DNA from: Mycobacterium sp. Z3061
Lineage (GTDB): Bacteria; Actinomycetota; Actinomycetes; Mycobacteriales; Mycobacteriaceae
Assembly (NCBI RefSeq): GCF_031583025.1
Contig: NZ_CP134062.1
Location: 3,100,001-3,164,000 of the forward strand
DNA length: 64,000 nt
Reading direction: 5' to 3'
Part shown: in pieces, positions 24,426 through 33,271 of the stretch
How positions within the stretch are numbered: the first letter of the stretch is position 1
How the letters are laid out: each line of letters opens with the position of its first letter
Position numbers and translations under genes: made by a program
Notes under the pieces: model-generated
The model's input: only the letters and a program-made list of their open reading frames with translations
Told to the model about the DNA's origin: nothing
Databases searched by the model: none

Positions 24426-25226
24426 ATGAGGTCCGCGCTGACCGAACGTTCGGCTAGGGTGGCCGCCGCGGTCAAGCTGCACCGTCATGTCGGCCGGCGC
24501 CGCGCGGGGCTGTTTCTCGCCGAGGGGCCCAACCTCGTCGAGGCGGCCCTGCGGCGTGGGCTGGTCCGGGACCTTTACGTCACCGAGGACGCCGCGCGCC
24601 GGCATGACGAGTTGCTCGCCGGGCAGCTTGCGCCGGTGCACGTGGTGACGGAACGGGCCGCAAAGGCGTTGTCGGACACGGTGACTCCGAGCGGTCTGAT
24701 CGCCGTGTGTCAGATCCCGGCGACAAGCCTCAACGACGTGCTGGCCGGACCGCCGGGGCTGATCACCGTTGCGGTGGACATCAGCGAGCCGGGCAACGCC
24801 GGCACGCTCATCCGCATCGCCGACGCCATGGGTGCGGCAGCGGTGATTTTGGCCGGGCACAGCGTCGACCCCTTCAACGGCAAGTGCCTGCGCGCCTCGA
24901 CCGGCAGCATCTTCTCCATCCCTGTCGTCGTCGCGCCCGACGCTCTGCAGGTGCTCACCCTGCTGCGTACCGCCGGCCTGCAGGTACTGGCCACCGCGGT
25001 GGACGGCGAGATCTCCCTCGACGATGCCGACCCGATGCTGGCGCGGCCCACGGCGTGGTTGTTCGGGCCCGAAGCGCAGGGGCTCCCGGATGAGGTTGCC
25101 GCACAGGCCGATCGCCGGTTGCGTATCCCCATGGCGGGGGGCGCGGAGAGTCTGAATGTTGCTGCGGCCGCGGCCATTTGCATGTACCAGAGTGCCCGGG
25201 CCCTTCAACTCGGTCAGCGAACCTGA
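24426..25226 (+). CDS. tsnR: SpoU-family RNA 2'-O-ribose methyltransferase (TsnR-like)
   Basis: This 266-residue SPOUT methyltransferase is syntenic with Rv1644. Motif 1 is VAVDISEPGNAGTLIRIADA, motif 2 GPEAQGLPDE and motif 3 IPMAGGAESLNVAAAAAI, the knotted SAM site. An N-terminal L30e-like substrate-binding domain precedes it. The symbol recalls thiostrepton resistance methylase, but the true mycobacterial target (rRNA or tRNA) is not fixed by sequence. ATG 24426 begins four residues before the usual LTERS start. It follows rplT by 29 nt and may be read from the same operon. Confidence 0.9.
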   Translation: MRSALTERSARVAAAVKLHRHVGRRRAGLFLAEGPNLVEAALRRGLVRDLYVTEDAARRHDELLAGQLAPVHVVTERAAKALSDTVTPSGLIAVCQIPATSLNDVLAGPPGLITVAVDISEPGNAGTLIRIADAMGAAAVILAGHSVDPFNGKCLRASTGSIFSIPVVVAPDALQVLTLLRTAGLQVLATAVDGEISLDDADPMLARPTAWLFGPEAQGLPDEVAAQADRRLRIPMAGGAESLNVAAAAAICMYQSARALQLGQRT

Positions 25227-25310
25227 TCTGTCAGTCGTCGGAGTCGGATTGCCGGGACCGTCCAAATAGCGAAGACATCCGAAATTCGTCGGTGACAGTA
25301 GTGAAGGCCG

Positions 25311-25345
25311 ACTGTTACTATTCGGCTCTCGTCTAATAGCCGGGA
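25311..25345 (+). promoter_or_regulatory. Upstream element, copy A, of the first PE gene
   Basis: The segment begins ACTGTTACTATTCG and continues through CTCTCGTCTAATAGCCGGG. It is closely similar to copy B at 26485-26519, and both lie exactly 68 nt upstream of a PE start codon. Surrounding sequence is not similar, so the element is a candidate shared promoter or operator. Confidence 0.55.
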
Positions 25346-25378
25346 TCGGGGTCGGTGGGTCTCCGTAAGGGGGAATTC

Positions 25379-26365
25379 ATGTCTGTTCTCAGCATTGTTC
25401 CGGACGCCGTAGCAACGGCAAGTAGCAACTTAGAAAGTGTGGGGTCTGCGCTGCGCAGCGCAAGCGACGCGGCGGTGCGCCGCACCACCGCGATCGCACC
25501 TCCGGCCGCGGACGAAATTTCGTCGGCGATCACGAGGCTATTCGGATCGCATGGCCAGGAATTCGCCGCGGTCAATGCCAGGGCCTCGGCTTTCCACGCC
25601 GAATTCGTGAAACTGCTGAACGGTGGAGCGCTGCAGTATGTGAACGCCGAAATCGCCAATGCTCAACAAACTTTGAGTAGCCTGCTCGGCGGCGCCTCGG
25701 TGGTCAACCCGGCCGAGGCCATCAGCCAAACCAGCTCGATCAGTACCCCGTTCGGCCCGATCGCGATCACGCAGACCTTCGATACTCCGGCATCCGGCAA
25801 TGGTCCGCTGAGCGCATCCATAAGTGCCGTCACTCCGCTGGGTCCCGTGTCGTTCGCCATCAACGGCGCAGTCTCCACCGTGGCCAGCCCCACTTCGGTC
25901 GTGTCGACACTCGGTCTCACCGGCGGGACGGTCGGATTCCCCACCCCGCTGCGCCTCCTCGTCGGCGCTGCGGGTCCGGTAGTCACTGGTGGCTACTCGC
26001 TGTTCAACAGCTATAACGCGTTTACCTCGGCGATGACCGGCGGAAACGTCCTCGGAGCGGCCACCGCCTTCTTCTCCGCACCGTTCGAATGGACGAAGGC
26101 CGTGCTGGTCGGGCATCAGACGGTCACCCTGCCTCTGGGGCAGCTCGCGGCGAGCGGACCAGACATCAGCCTGGGCATCCCGTTCGGCGGGCTCCTTGCA
26201 TCTTCGGCCCCGCTCACGATGTCCATACCCCAATACAGCATCACCGATGCGAGCGCCGTACCTTCCATCACGCAAACGTGGACCGGTTCGAATTTCGCCT
26301 TCGGTGGTTCACAGTTCGGCGGTCTCGGTACCGAATTATTGAAGGCAATCGGTCTGCCGCTGTAA
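25379..26365 (+). CDS. PE family protein with a short unique C-terminal domain (copy 1 of pair)
   Basis: This 328-residue protein has a PE domain in residues 1-95 (MSVLSIVPDAVATASSNL..., PPAADEISSAITRLFG) and the ESX export motif YxxxE as YVNAE. The C-terminal half is a beta-rich, Ser/Thr/Gly-rich domain containing TPLGPVSFAINGAV, which recurs in the next PE gene as TPLGPVAITVNGTV. PE proteins are usually exported by ESX-5 with a PPE partner, but no PPE gene is visible in this window. ATG 25379 is preceded by AAGGGGGAA. The position corresponds loosely to PE17 (Rv1646) of M. tuberculosis. Confidence 0.88.
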   Translation: MSVLSIVPDAVATASSNLESVGSALRSASDAAVRRTTAIAPPAADEISSAITRLFGSHGQEFAAVNARASAFHAEFVKLLNGGALQYVNAEIANAQQTLSSLLGGASVVNPAEAISQTSSISTPFGPIAITQTFDTPASGNGPLSASISAVTPLGPVSFAINGAVSTVASPTSVVSTLGLTGGTVGFPTPLRLLVGAAGPVVTGGYSLFNSYNAFTSAMTGGNVLGAATAFFSAPFEWTKAVLVGHQTVTLPLGQLAASGPDISLGIPFGGLLASSAPLTMSIPQYSITDASAVPSITQTWTGSNFAFGGSQFGGLGTELLKAIGLPL

Positions 26366-26484
26366 CCTACGACGCGTTGCGCGAACAGCGTCAAGCGCCC
26401 GGTTTTCGTCTGCGACAGCAAATCATTTGCAAGACGAAATTTATCCCCGACATGCGAATTCGGTCAGCCGTGATCTGATATCCC

Positions 26485-26519
26485 ACTGTTAGTATTCGTC
26501 TCGCGTCAAATAAACGGGC
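26485..26519 (+). promoter_or_regulatory. Upstream element, copy B, of the second PE gene
   Basis: ACTGTTAGTATTCG then CTCGCGTCAAATAAACGGG repeats copy A (25311-25345) with a few changes, at the same 68-nt distance from the start codon. Confidence 0.55.
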
Positions 26520-26552
26520 TGGTGTCGCAAGACTGTCGGGGCAGGGGTAGCT

Positions 26553-27347
26553 ATGTCGCAATTAATCGTGGTGCCGGAATTGTTGAAGACAGCCAGCGGG
26601 TGCCTGGAAACGATGGGTGACGGACTGCGAACGGCGAATGCCGCGGCGGCGGCCCGGACAACCGCAATCGCGGCCCCGGCACTCGATGAGATCTCGACGG
26701 CCATCGCAGCGCTACTGGGTAAACACGGCCGGCAATTCCAAGCCCTGAGCGCCCAGACCGCGGCCTACCATGACACTTTCGTCAACTTGCTCAATGGCGG
26801 TGCCGCGCAGTACCTGAGCGCCGAATTCGCCAACGTACAGCGGACTCTGGCGCATGCGGGGACCCTTGGCGCGGCCGAGGCCAGCCCGTTGGACACTTTC
26901 ATCAGCCTCACCACGGTGAGCCAGAGCTCCAATTACGGCCCGTTGCAGGTTTCTTCGAGCTTCGGCCTGGGCGGCCTGTACCAATCCGCGATCCTCAACG
27001 GCCCTCTGGGTCAGGTGGGCGCGTTCTCGCTGAGCGCGGCGCCGATCATCCCCGCCGACCTGAACAGTGTCGGCGGGTTCGCCGCCAATGTGACCGGGAC
27101 TGTGAACACGGCGTTCGGCCCCTTCACATGGATGTCGGCGGGTGGCAACCTGTTCGTCTCGCCGACCGGAGTTTTCACCGGATCACTGAACGGGCCCACG
27201 CCGCTGGGTCCGGTGGCGATAACGGTGAACGGAACCGTGCCCACCGTCACCGGGGGCTCGATCACGGCGTTGGGCTGGGAGTTCTACTACCAGGGCAACC
27301 AATTCGGTTTCGTCCCGCGGTTCCTGCAGCCATTCGGCGTGATCTAG
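26553..27347 (+). CDS. PE family protein with a short unique C-terminal domain (copy 2 of pair)
   Basis: This 264-residue protein has an N-terminal PE domain (MSQLIVVPELLKTASGCL, APALDEISTAIAALLG) and the export motif YLSAE near residue 90. The C-terminal domain (YGPLQVSSSF, GPFTWMSAGGNLFVSPTG, TPLGPVAITVNGTV) is related to that of the preceding PE gene but shorter, so the two are diverged tandem paralogues. A GGGGCAGGGG ribosome site lies before ATG 26553. The last 6 nt of spacer separate it from the convergent MpaB-like gene. Function is unknown beyond likely ESX-5 export. Confidence 0.86.
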   Translation: MSQLIVVPELLKTASGCLETMGDGLRTANAAAAARTTAIAAPALDEISTAIAALLGKHGRQFQALSAQTAAYHDTFVNLLNGGAAQYLSAEFANVQRTLAHAGTLGAAEASPLDTFISLTTVSQSSNYGPLQVSSSFGLGGLYQSAILNGPLGQVGAFSLSAAPIIPADLNSVGGFAANVTGTVNTAFGPFTWMSAGGNLFVSPTGVFTGSLNGPTPLGPVAITVNGTVPTVTGGSITALGWEFYYQGNQFGFVPRFLQPFGVI

Positions 27348-27353
27348 CAGGTC

Positions 27354-28397
27354 TCACGCCGCTCGGCTGCGTCCGCGCGCCGGCCGCAGCCCGGCGATCG
27401 ACAGCGTGCCGTGCACCAGCGCGCCGGCCCGCTCCATGATCAGGCGCGCGGGCTCAAGCGGGGAGCGGGGCTTAGGCGGGAAGTAGTGCATGGGTAGCCC
27501 ACGGCGGTCCCGGGGTGGCGCCATGAACGCGGGCGCCTCGACCAATGGCGCGTCACCGCTGATTCGGCCCTCCGCGCGGCGATAGGCGGCCAACGCGCGG
27601 GGATGTAACCGGATCTCGTCGGGCACCGCCAGGAACGCCAGCTCCACCAGCTTGCCGAAGGCGCGGAGCAGTATCTCGTCGCCCGGGGTCCAGCGCATGC
27701 CGGCCTTCTCGCGCACCGCGGGCTCGAACAGGCCGGCCGCGATCCAGCGCTGACCCGCAACCATCGGCTTGAACAGCTGGTCCCAGACCGCAGTGGGCAT
27801 CAGGACGAACTTCGGCTTGGGGATCCGGATCTGGAAGATGTCCAGGACCGCCTGGTTGATCTCCAGCTCCTCGCGCCCGACCCGCTCCCAGTACTCCTGG
27901 AATTCCTCCCACGACTTGGGTACCGGCCGCATGCTCATCCCATACATCCGGTACCACTGCACGTGCTCGTCGAATAACTGACGCTTCTCGGCTTCGGTCA
28001 GGCCGCCACAGAAATACTCCGCGACCTTGATGACGAGCATGAAAAACGTCGCGTGCGCCCAGTAGAACGTCTCCGGGTTGAGCGCGTGGTAGCGCCGGCC
28101 CGCGCCGTCGGTTCCTTTGATGGTGCGGTGATAGCTCTTGATCTGCTGGCCGGTTTGAGCCGCCCGGTCGCCGTCGTAGACCACGCCCATGATCGGGTAG
28201 ACGGACCGGGCCACGCGCTGCAGCGGTTCACGCAGCAGGATGGAGTGCTCCTCGACCCCGGCACCGAGTTCGGGATACATGTTCTGGATCGCGCCGATCC
28301 AGATGCCCATCATCCCGGTACGCAGGTCGCCGAAATACTTCCAGGTCAGCGAGTCGGGCCCGAGGGGGTCAGTCGCAGTCGTAGATGTAGCGGTCAT
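27354..28397 (-). CDS. MpaB/DUF2236-type oxygenase-like protein (Rv1645c-like)
   Basis: This 347-residue protein matches the ER-bound oxygenase MpaB/latex-clearing protein family (DUF2236) and is syntenic with Rv1645c. Conserved histidine-containing segments are visible: GVEEHSILLREPLQRVAR, KSYHRTIKGTD and NPETFYWAHATF, consistent with a helical b-type haem or metal pocket in this family. No signal peptide is seen. ATG 28397 is chosen because GGGAGG lies 5 nt before it; the adjacent GTG at 28400 is too close to that site. A palindrome at 28440-28455 lies in its promoter region. Confidence 0.85.
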   Translation of the reverse strand: MTATSTTATDPLGPDSLTWKYFGDLRTGMMGIWIGAIQNMYPELGAGVEEHSILLREPLQRVARSVYPIMGVVYDGDRAAQTGQQIKSYHRTIKGTDGAGRRYHALNPETFYWAHATFFMLVIKVAEYFCGGLTEAEKRQLFDEHVQWYRMYGMSMRPVPKSWEEFQEYWERVGREELEINQAVLDIFQIRIPKPKFVLMPTAVWDQLFKPMVAGQRWIAAGLFEPAVREKAGMRWTPGDEILLRAFGKLVELAFLAVPDEIRLHPRALAAYRRAEGRISGDAPLVEAPAFMAPPRDRRGLPMHYFPPKPRSPLEPARLIMERAGALVHGTLSIAGLRPARGRSRAA

Positions 28398-28439
28398 CAC
28401 GGCCTCCCGAGCGCCTTATTTGCGCTCACGATAAACGCT

Positions 28440-28455
28440 GACAACATGCGTTGTC
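28440..28455 (-). promoter_or_regulatory. Palindromic operator candidate upstream of the MpaB-like gene
   Basis: GACAAC-ATGC-GTTGTC is a perfect inverted repeat with 6-bp arms, about 45 nt upstream of the MpaB-like start. On the minus strand one arm overlaps TTGTCA, a -35-like hexamer. The size and spacing suit a TetR-type repressor, but no such regulator is encoded next to it. Confidence 0.4.
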
Positions 28456-28635
28456 TAGCACCTCCACATATGCGTCGCGCCTGTGTTACGGACCCTCCAC
28501 AGCACTGCCGCACTCCCGTGATCAGCGCGTTTGCGGCGACGTGTGACACAAGTGGCGTGGGCCTCGTTGCCTGGCTCAGTCCGGAGCACCTACCCTTGCC
28601 GAGTGGAGGTCGGGTCTGGCGAAGCGGAGTCCGGC

Positions 28636-29541
28636 GTGCCCGATGAGACCGCGACAGCGGTGGCCGAAGGCGGTACCACTCCCGGCAAAACGGCAGACGC
28701 CGCTCCCCGGCGTTCCCCGGGTAAATGGCTCAGCAACACCAACCACAGCCCGGGCGTGGTGGATTTCGTGAAGCGGGCACGACGCCTGCTGCCGGGGGAT
28801 CCCGAGTTCGGTGATCCCTTGTCGACCGCCGGGGAGGGCGGTCCGCGAGCCGCCGCGCGAGCCGCCGACCGGCTGTTGGGCGATCGCGACGCGGCATCAC
28901 GGGAGGTCAGCCTGGGGGTGCTACAGGTGTGGCAGGCGATGACCGAGGCCGTCTCCCGTAAGCCGGCAAACCCCGAGGTGACGCTGGTGTTCACCGATCT
29001 GGTGGGTTTCTCCACCTGGTCGCTACAAGCCGGGGACGACGCCGCCCTCACGCTGCTGCGTCAGGTCGCCAGGGCGGTCGAGTCTCCGTTGCTCGACGCC
29101 GGCGGGCATATCGTCAAGCGGATGGGCGACGGCATCATGGCGGTCTTTCGTCGTCCCGGAGTTGCGGTCAAGGCCGTCCTGGCTGCCCAAGAGGCGATCA
29201 AATCGGTTGAGGTGCAGGGCTATCGGCCGCGGATGCGGGTGGGGATCCACACTGGCCGACCGCAGCGGCTGGGTGCGGACTGGCTGGGTGTCGATGTGAA
29301 CATCGCGGCACGGGTCATGGAGCGCGCCACGAAAGGCGGCGTGATGATCTCGGGCCCGACGCTGGACCTCATTCCGCAGAGCGATCTGGACGCGATGGGC
29401 GTCACCGCCAAGCGGGCGCGCCGACCGATGTTCGCCAGCAAGCTCACCGGCATTCCGCCAGATCTGGCTATCTATCGCCTGAAAACTCACAAAGAGTTGT
29501 CAACCAGCGATAACACAAATGAGACAAACGTCCATGCATAG
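28636..29541 (+). CDS. Class III adenylate cyclase (Rv1647-like)
   Basis: This protein of about 301 residues makes cAMP from ATP and acts as a dimer. The C-terminal catalytic domain has the first metal Asp in VFTDLVGFS, the second in KRMGDGIMAVF (with the adenine-specifying Lys) and the transition-state Asn/Arg in VNIAARVMERA. RVGIHTGRP is also present. It is syntenic with Rv1647. The N-terminal region (LSNTNHSPGVVDFVKRARR...) is the one conserved in Rv1647 and precedes the cyclase. GTG 28636 is chosen for its GGAG site 6 nt upstream; GTG 28603 is the alternative. The stop overlaps the next start. Confidence 0.9.
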   Translation: MPDETATAVAEGGTTPGKTADAAPRRSPGKWLSNTNHSPGVVDFVKRARRLLPGDPEFGDPLSTAGEGGPRAAARAADRLLGDRDAASREVSLGVLQVWQAMTEAVSRKPANPEVTLVFTDLVGFSTWSLQAGDDAALTLLRQVARAVESPLLDAGGHIVKRMGDGIMAVFRRPGVAVKAVLAAQEAIKSVEVQGYRPRMRVGIHTGRPQRLGADWLGVDVNIAARVMERATKGGVMISGPTLDLIPQSDLDAMGVTAKRARRPMFASKLTGIPPDLAIYRLKTHKELSTSDNTNETNVHA

Positions 29542-30338
29542 TGGAAGTGATGCTTTCTAACGTTTTCACCGGGTTGTCGCGCGTCCGCTTCACTGTGGGC
29601 TACGTGGCGGCTCTGTTCGCCGTCAGCACGACGATGCTGATGCTCAGCCCGCAGGCCCATGACCGCGTGATCCGGCACGCCAGCACCAACCTGCACAATT
29701 TGTCGCACGGCAGGCTCGGCACCCTGGTCGGCAGCGCCTTCGTCGTCGAAGCGGGGCCGTTGTGGTTCTGGCTGCCCTTCCTGACCTGCCTGCTGGTGCT
29801 GGCCGAACTGCACCTGCGCACCCTCCGGCTGCTGGTGGCGTTTCTGGTCGGCCATGTGGGTGCCACGCTGGTGGTCGCGGCGGCGCTGGCGACGGCTGTG
29901 AAGATGGGCTGGATGCCGTGGTCGATCACCCACGCCAGCGACGTCGGGATGAGCTACGGCGCGCTGGCGGCGCTCGGCGCGTTGACCGCCACGATCCCAC
30001 GGTCCCTGCGGTCGGCGTGGATCGGATGGTGGATATCGGCGAGCGTGTTCGCCGCGATCATCGGCGGCGACTTCACCAACGCCGGTCACGCCGTCGCGGT
30101 CACCCTCGGTGTCCTGGTCTCGCTGCGCTTCCGCGCCCCGATCCACTGGACATCGGCGCGACTGCTCATGCTGCTCGGATCGGCGGGGTTCGGCTTCCTG
30201 ATGCTGGCGCACAGCATGTGGGGTATGGCCGGTGGCGTCGTGTTCGGCCTGTCGGGGGCGCTGGTGGCGCACCTCCTGACCAGGCGTTTGGGTCGCGTCG
30301 CCGCTCCCGTTCCGGAGCTTGAGCCCTCAGCAAACTAG
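29541..30338 (+). CDS. Polytopic membrane protein, rhomboid-like (Rv1648-like)
   Basis: This 265-residue protein with about six hydrophobic helices is syntenic with Rv1648. Two features recall rhomboid proteases: a Ser in a small-residue context (DVGMSYGALAALG, compare GxSG) and a later His in a helix (NAGHAVAVTLGVL). The Ser loop is GMSYG rather than GASG, so activity is uncertain and a pseudoprotease is possible. The GTG start shares its first base with the cyclase TAG stop, indicating tight coupling to the cyclase gene. Confidence 0.75.
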   Translation: MEVMLSNVFTGLSRVRFTVGYVAALFAVSTTMLMLSPQAHDRVIRHASTNLHNLSHGRLGTLVGSAFVVEAGPLWFWLPFLTCLLVLAELHLRTLRLLVAFLVGHVGATLVVAAALATAVKMGWMPWSITHASDVGMSYGALAALGALTATIPRSLRSAWIGWWISASVFAAIIGGDFTNAGHAVAVTLGVLVSLRFRAPIHWTSARLLMLLGSAGFGFLMLAHSMWGMAGGVVFGLSGALVAHLLTRRLGRVAAPVPELEPSAN

Positions 30339-30492
30339 AATCGGCTTCTGTTTCGAGGCGTCGAGGAGCCTGAGGTCGCTGACAATCAGCTTTTGAACAG
30401 CGCTTTCGCCCACGAACTCGGCCGCGGCGATTGAAAAATGCCTGCGTAAGTGGCAACGTAACCCCGGCGCACAGAACCGACCGGAGGATGCC

Positions 30493-32064
30493 ATGTCGTT
30501 TGTGATAGCCGATCCGGAGATGCTGCTGGCTGCCGCATCTGACCTGGAAGGGATTCGTTCCGGACTGGTCATGGCCAACGCAACGACCGGTCCGGCGACG
30601 GCACTCGCGCCCGCGGCCGCCGACGAGGTGTCCGCGGCCGTTGCGGGAGTGTTCGGTGCCTACGGTCGGGAATACCGCGCGCTGAGCGCCCAGGTGGAGG
30701 CTTACCACGCCCGGTTTGTGCAGGCCCTGGCCGCGGGTGCGAATTCGTTCGCCACCGCCGAGGCGGCGAACACCTCGATTCTGCAGTCCCTCGAAGAGCA
30801 GCTGCTCAGAGTTGTGAACGCGCCCACCCAGTTGCTGTTGGGCCGCCCGTTGATCGGCGACGGCGCCGACGCTTCGGTGGCCGGAGGACGCGGCGGCGAC
30901 GGCGGGTTGCTGTTCGGAAATGGCGGCCGCGGGGCGGCGGGTGCCGGTGGCCAGGCCGGTGGTGCCGGTGGGGACGCCGGGTTGTTCGGAAACGGTGGTG
31001 CCGGCGGGAACGGCGGCGCCGGCGCGCCCGGCGGTGCCGGCGGGCGGGCCGGACTGCTGTTGGGCCGGCCCGGAATCGCCGGGCTCCCCGGTAGCATCAC
31101 GCCGCCGACACCGGTCGGCACGGGTGTGTTCTCTCCCTACGTCGACATGACGCTGTGGCCGCAGTTCGACTTCACGGGCGCGAGCCGGATCGGCAGCATC
31201 GAAGACGTCACGTTGGGATTCATTACTGCCAACTCCGCAGGCCAGCCCGCCTGGGGAGGCTTCGACGCGTACACCATCGGCAACGGCGCCGGGGTGCCGA
31301 GCGGCAACCTGCTCTTCCAGATCAACAGCCAGATGGACGCCATGCGCGCCGCGGGGATCAATGCCACCATCTCGTTCGGCGGCGCGGCCAACCAGGAACT
31401 CGCGCTGACCGGCGGGACAGCCGCCGAGCTGGCAGCGAAGTACACATCGGTGATGAACGCGTACGGAATTCACAAGCTGGACTTCGACATCGAAGGTGCG
31501 GCGCTGGGCGACACCGCCTCGCTCAAACTTCGCTCGCAGGCGATCGCATCACTGCAGACCACCGGAATCGCCGCCGGCAAGCCGGTGGATGTCTCGTTCA
31601 CGCTCCCGGTGATGCCGACAGGCCTGACCGCCGACGGCCTGCGGGCCGTTCAGATCGCCGTCGACAACCACGTGCAGATCAGCCACGTGAACATCATGGC
31701 GATGGACTACTACGATCCGTCCTTGCCGTACGCCGGCAAGATGGGGGACTACGCGATCCAGGCGGCCACCGCCGTCCACGGCCAATTGGCGACGTTGTAC
31801 CCGTCCAAGACCAGCGCGCAGATCTGGTCGATGGTCGACGTGACCCCGATGATCGGCGTCAACGACGACCCAGCCGAGATCTTCAGCCTGGCTGACGCCC
31901 AGAAGCTCACCACCTTCGCCGAGCAGAACAACCTCGGTGGCCTGCACATGTGGTCGGCGAACCGCGACTTCCCGGGCGCCCCGGGTGTGTTGACGAATGT
32001 CAGCAGTGGAGTGGCGCAGAACCCGTGGCAGTTCTCGCAGACTTTCGAGCAGTTCGACTCCTGA
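30493..32064 (+). CDS. PE_PGRS protein with C-terminal GH18 chitinase-like domain
   Basis: This 523-residue three-part protein has a PE domain (1-95), a short PGRS tract of Gly-Gly-Asn/Gly-Ala repeats (about 128-190) and a glycoside hydrolase 18 domain (about 212-523). The GH18 evidence is the SxGG strand (ISFGGAAN, about residue 294), the catalytic D-x-D-x-E as D330-F-D332-I-E334, the MAMDYYD motif and a late MWSANRD Trp. The catalytic acid E334 is present, so the domain may be active on chitin or a related beta-1,4 GlcNAc polymer. The usual PE export Tyr is replaced (FATAE, residues 86-90, in place of YxxxE). ATG 30493 follows GGAGG. Confidence 0.88.
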   Translation: MSFVIADPEMLLAAASDLEGIRSGLVMANATTGPATALAPAAADEVSAAVAGVFGAYGREYRALSAQVEAYHARFVQALAAGANSFATAEAANTSILQSLEEQLLRVVNAPTQLLLGRPLIGDGADASVAGGRGGDGGLLFGNGGRGAAGAGGQAGGAGGDAGLFGNGGAGGNGGAGAPGGAGGRAGLLLGRPGIAGLPGSITPPTPVGTGVFSPYVDMTLWPQFDFTGASRIGSIEDVTLGFITANSAGQPAWGGFDAYTIGNGAGVPSGNLLFQINSQMDAMRAAGINATISFGGAANQELALTGGTAAELAAKYTSVMNAYGIHKLDFDIEGAALGDTASLKLRSQAIASLQTTGIAAGKPVDVSFTLPVMPTGLTADGLRAVQIAVDNHVQISHVNIMAMDYYDPSLPYAGKMGDYAIQAATAVHGQLATLYPSKTSAQIWSMVDVTPMIGVNDDPAEIFSLADAQKLTTFAEQNNLGGLHMWSANRDFPGAPGVLTNVSSGVAQNPWQFSQTFEQFDS

Positions 32065-32104
32065 GCTTTCCGTGATCCGGGACACAACCCGCCATGACTT
32101 ATGA

Positions 32105-33270
<1,166 letters not shown>

Positions 33271-33271
<1 letters not shown>

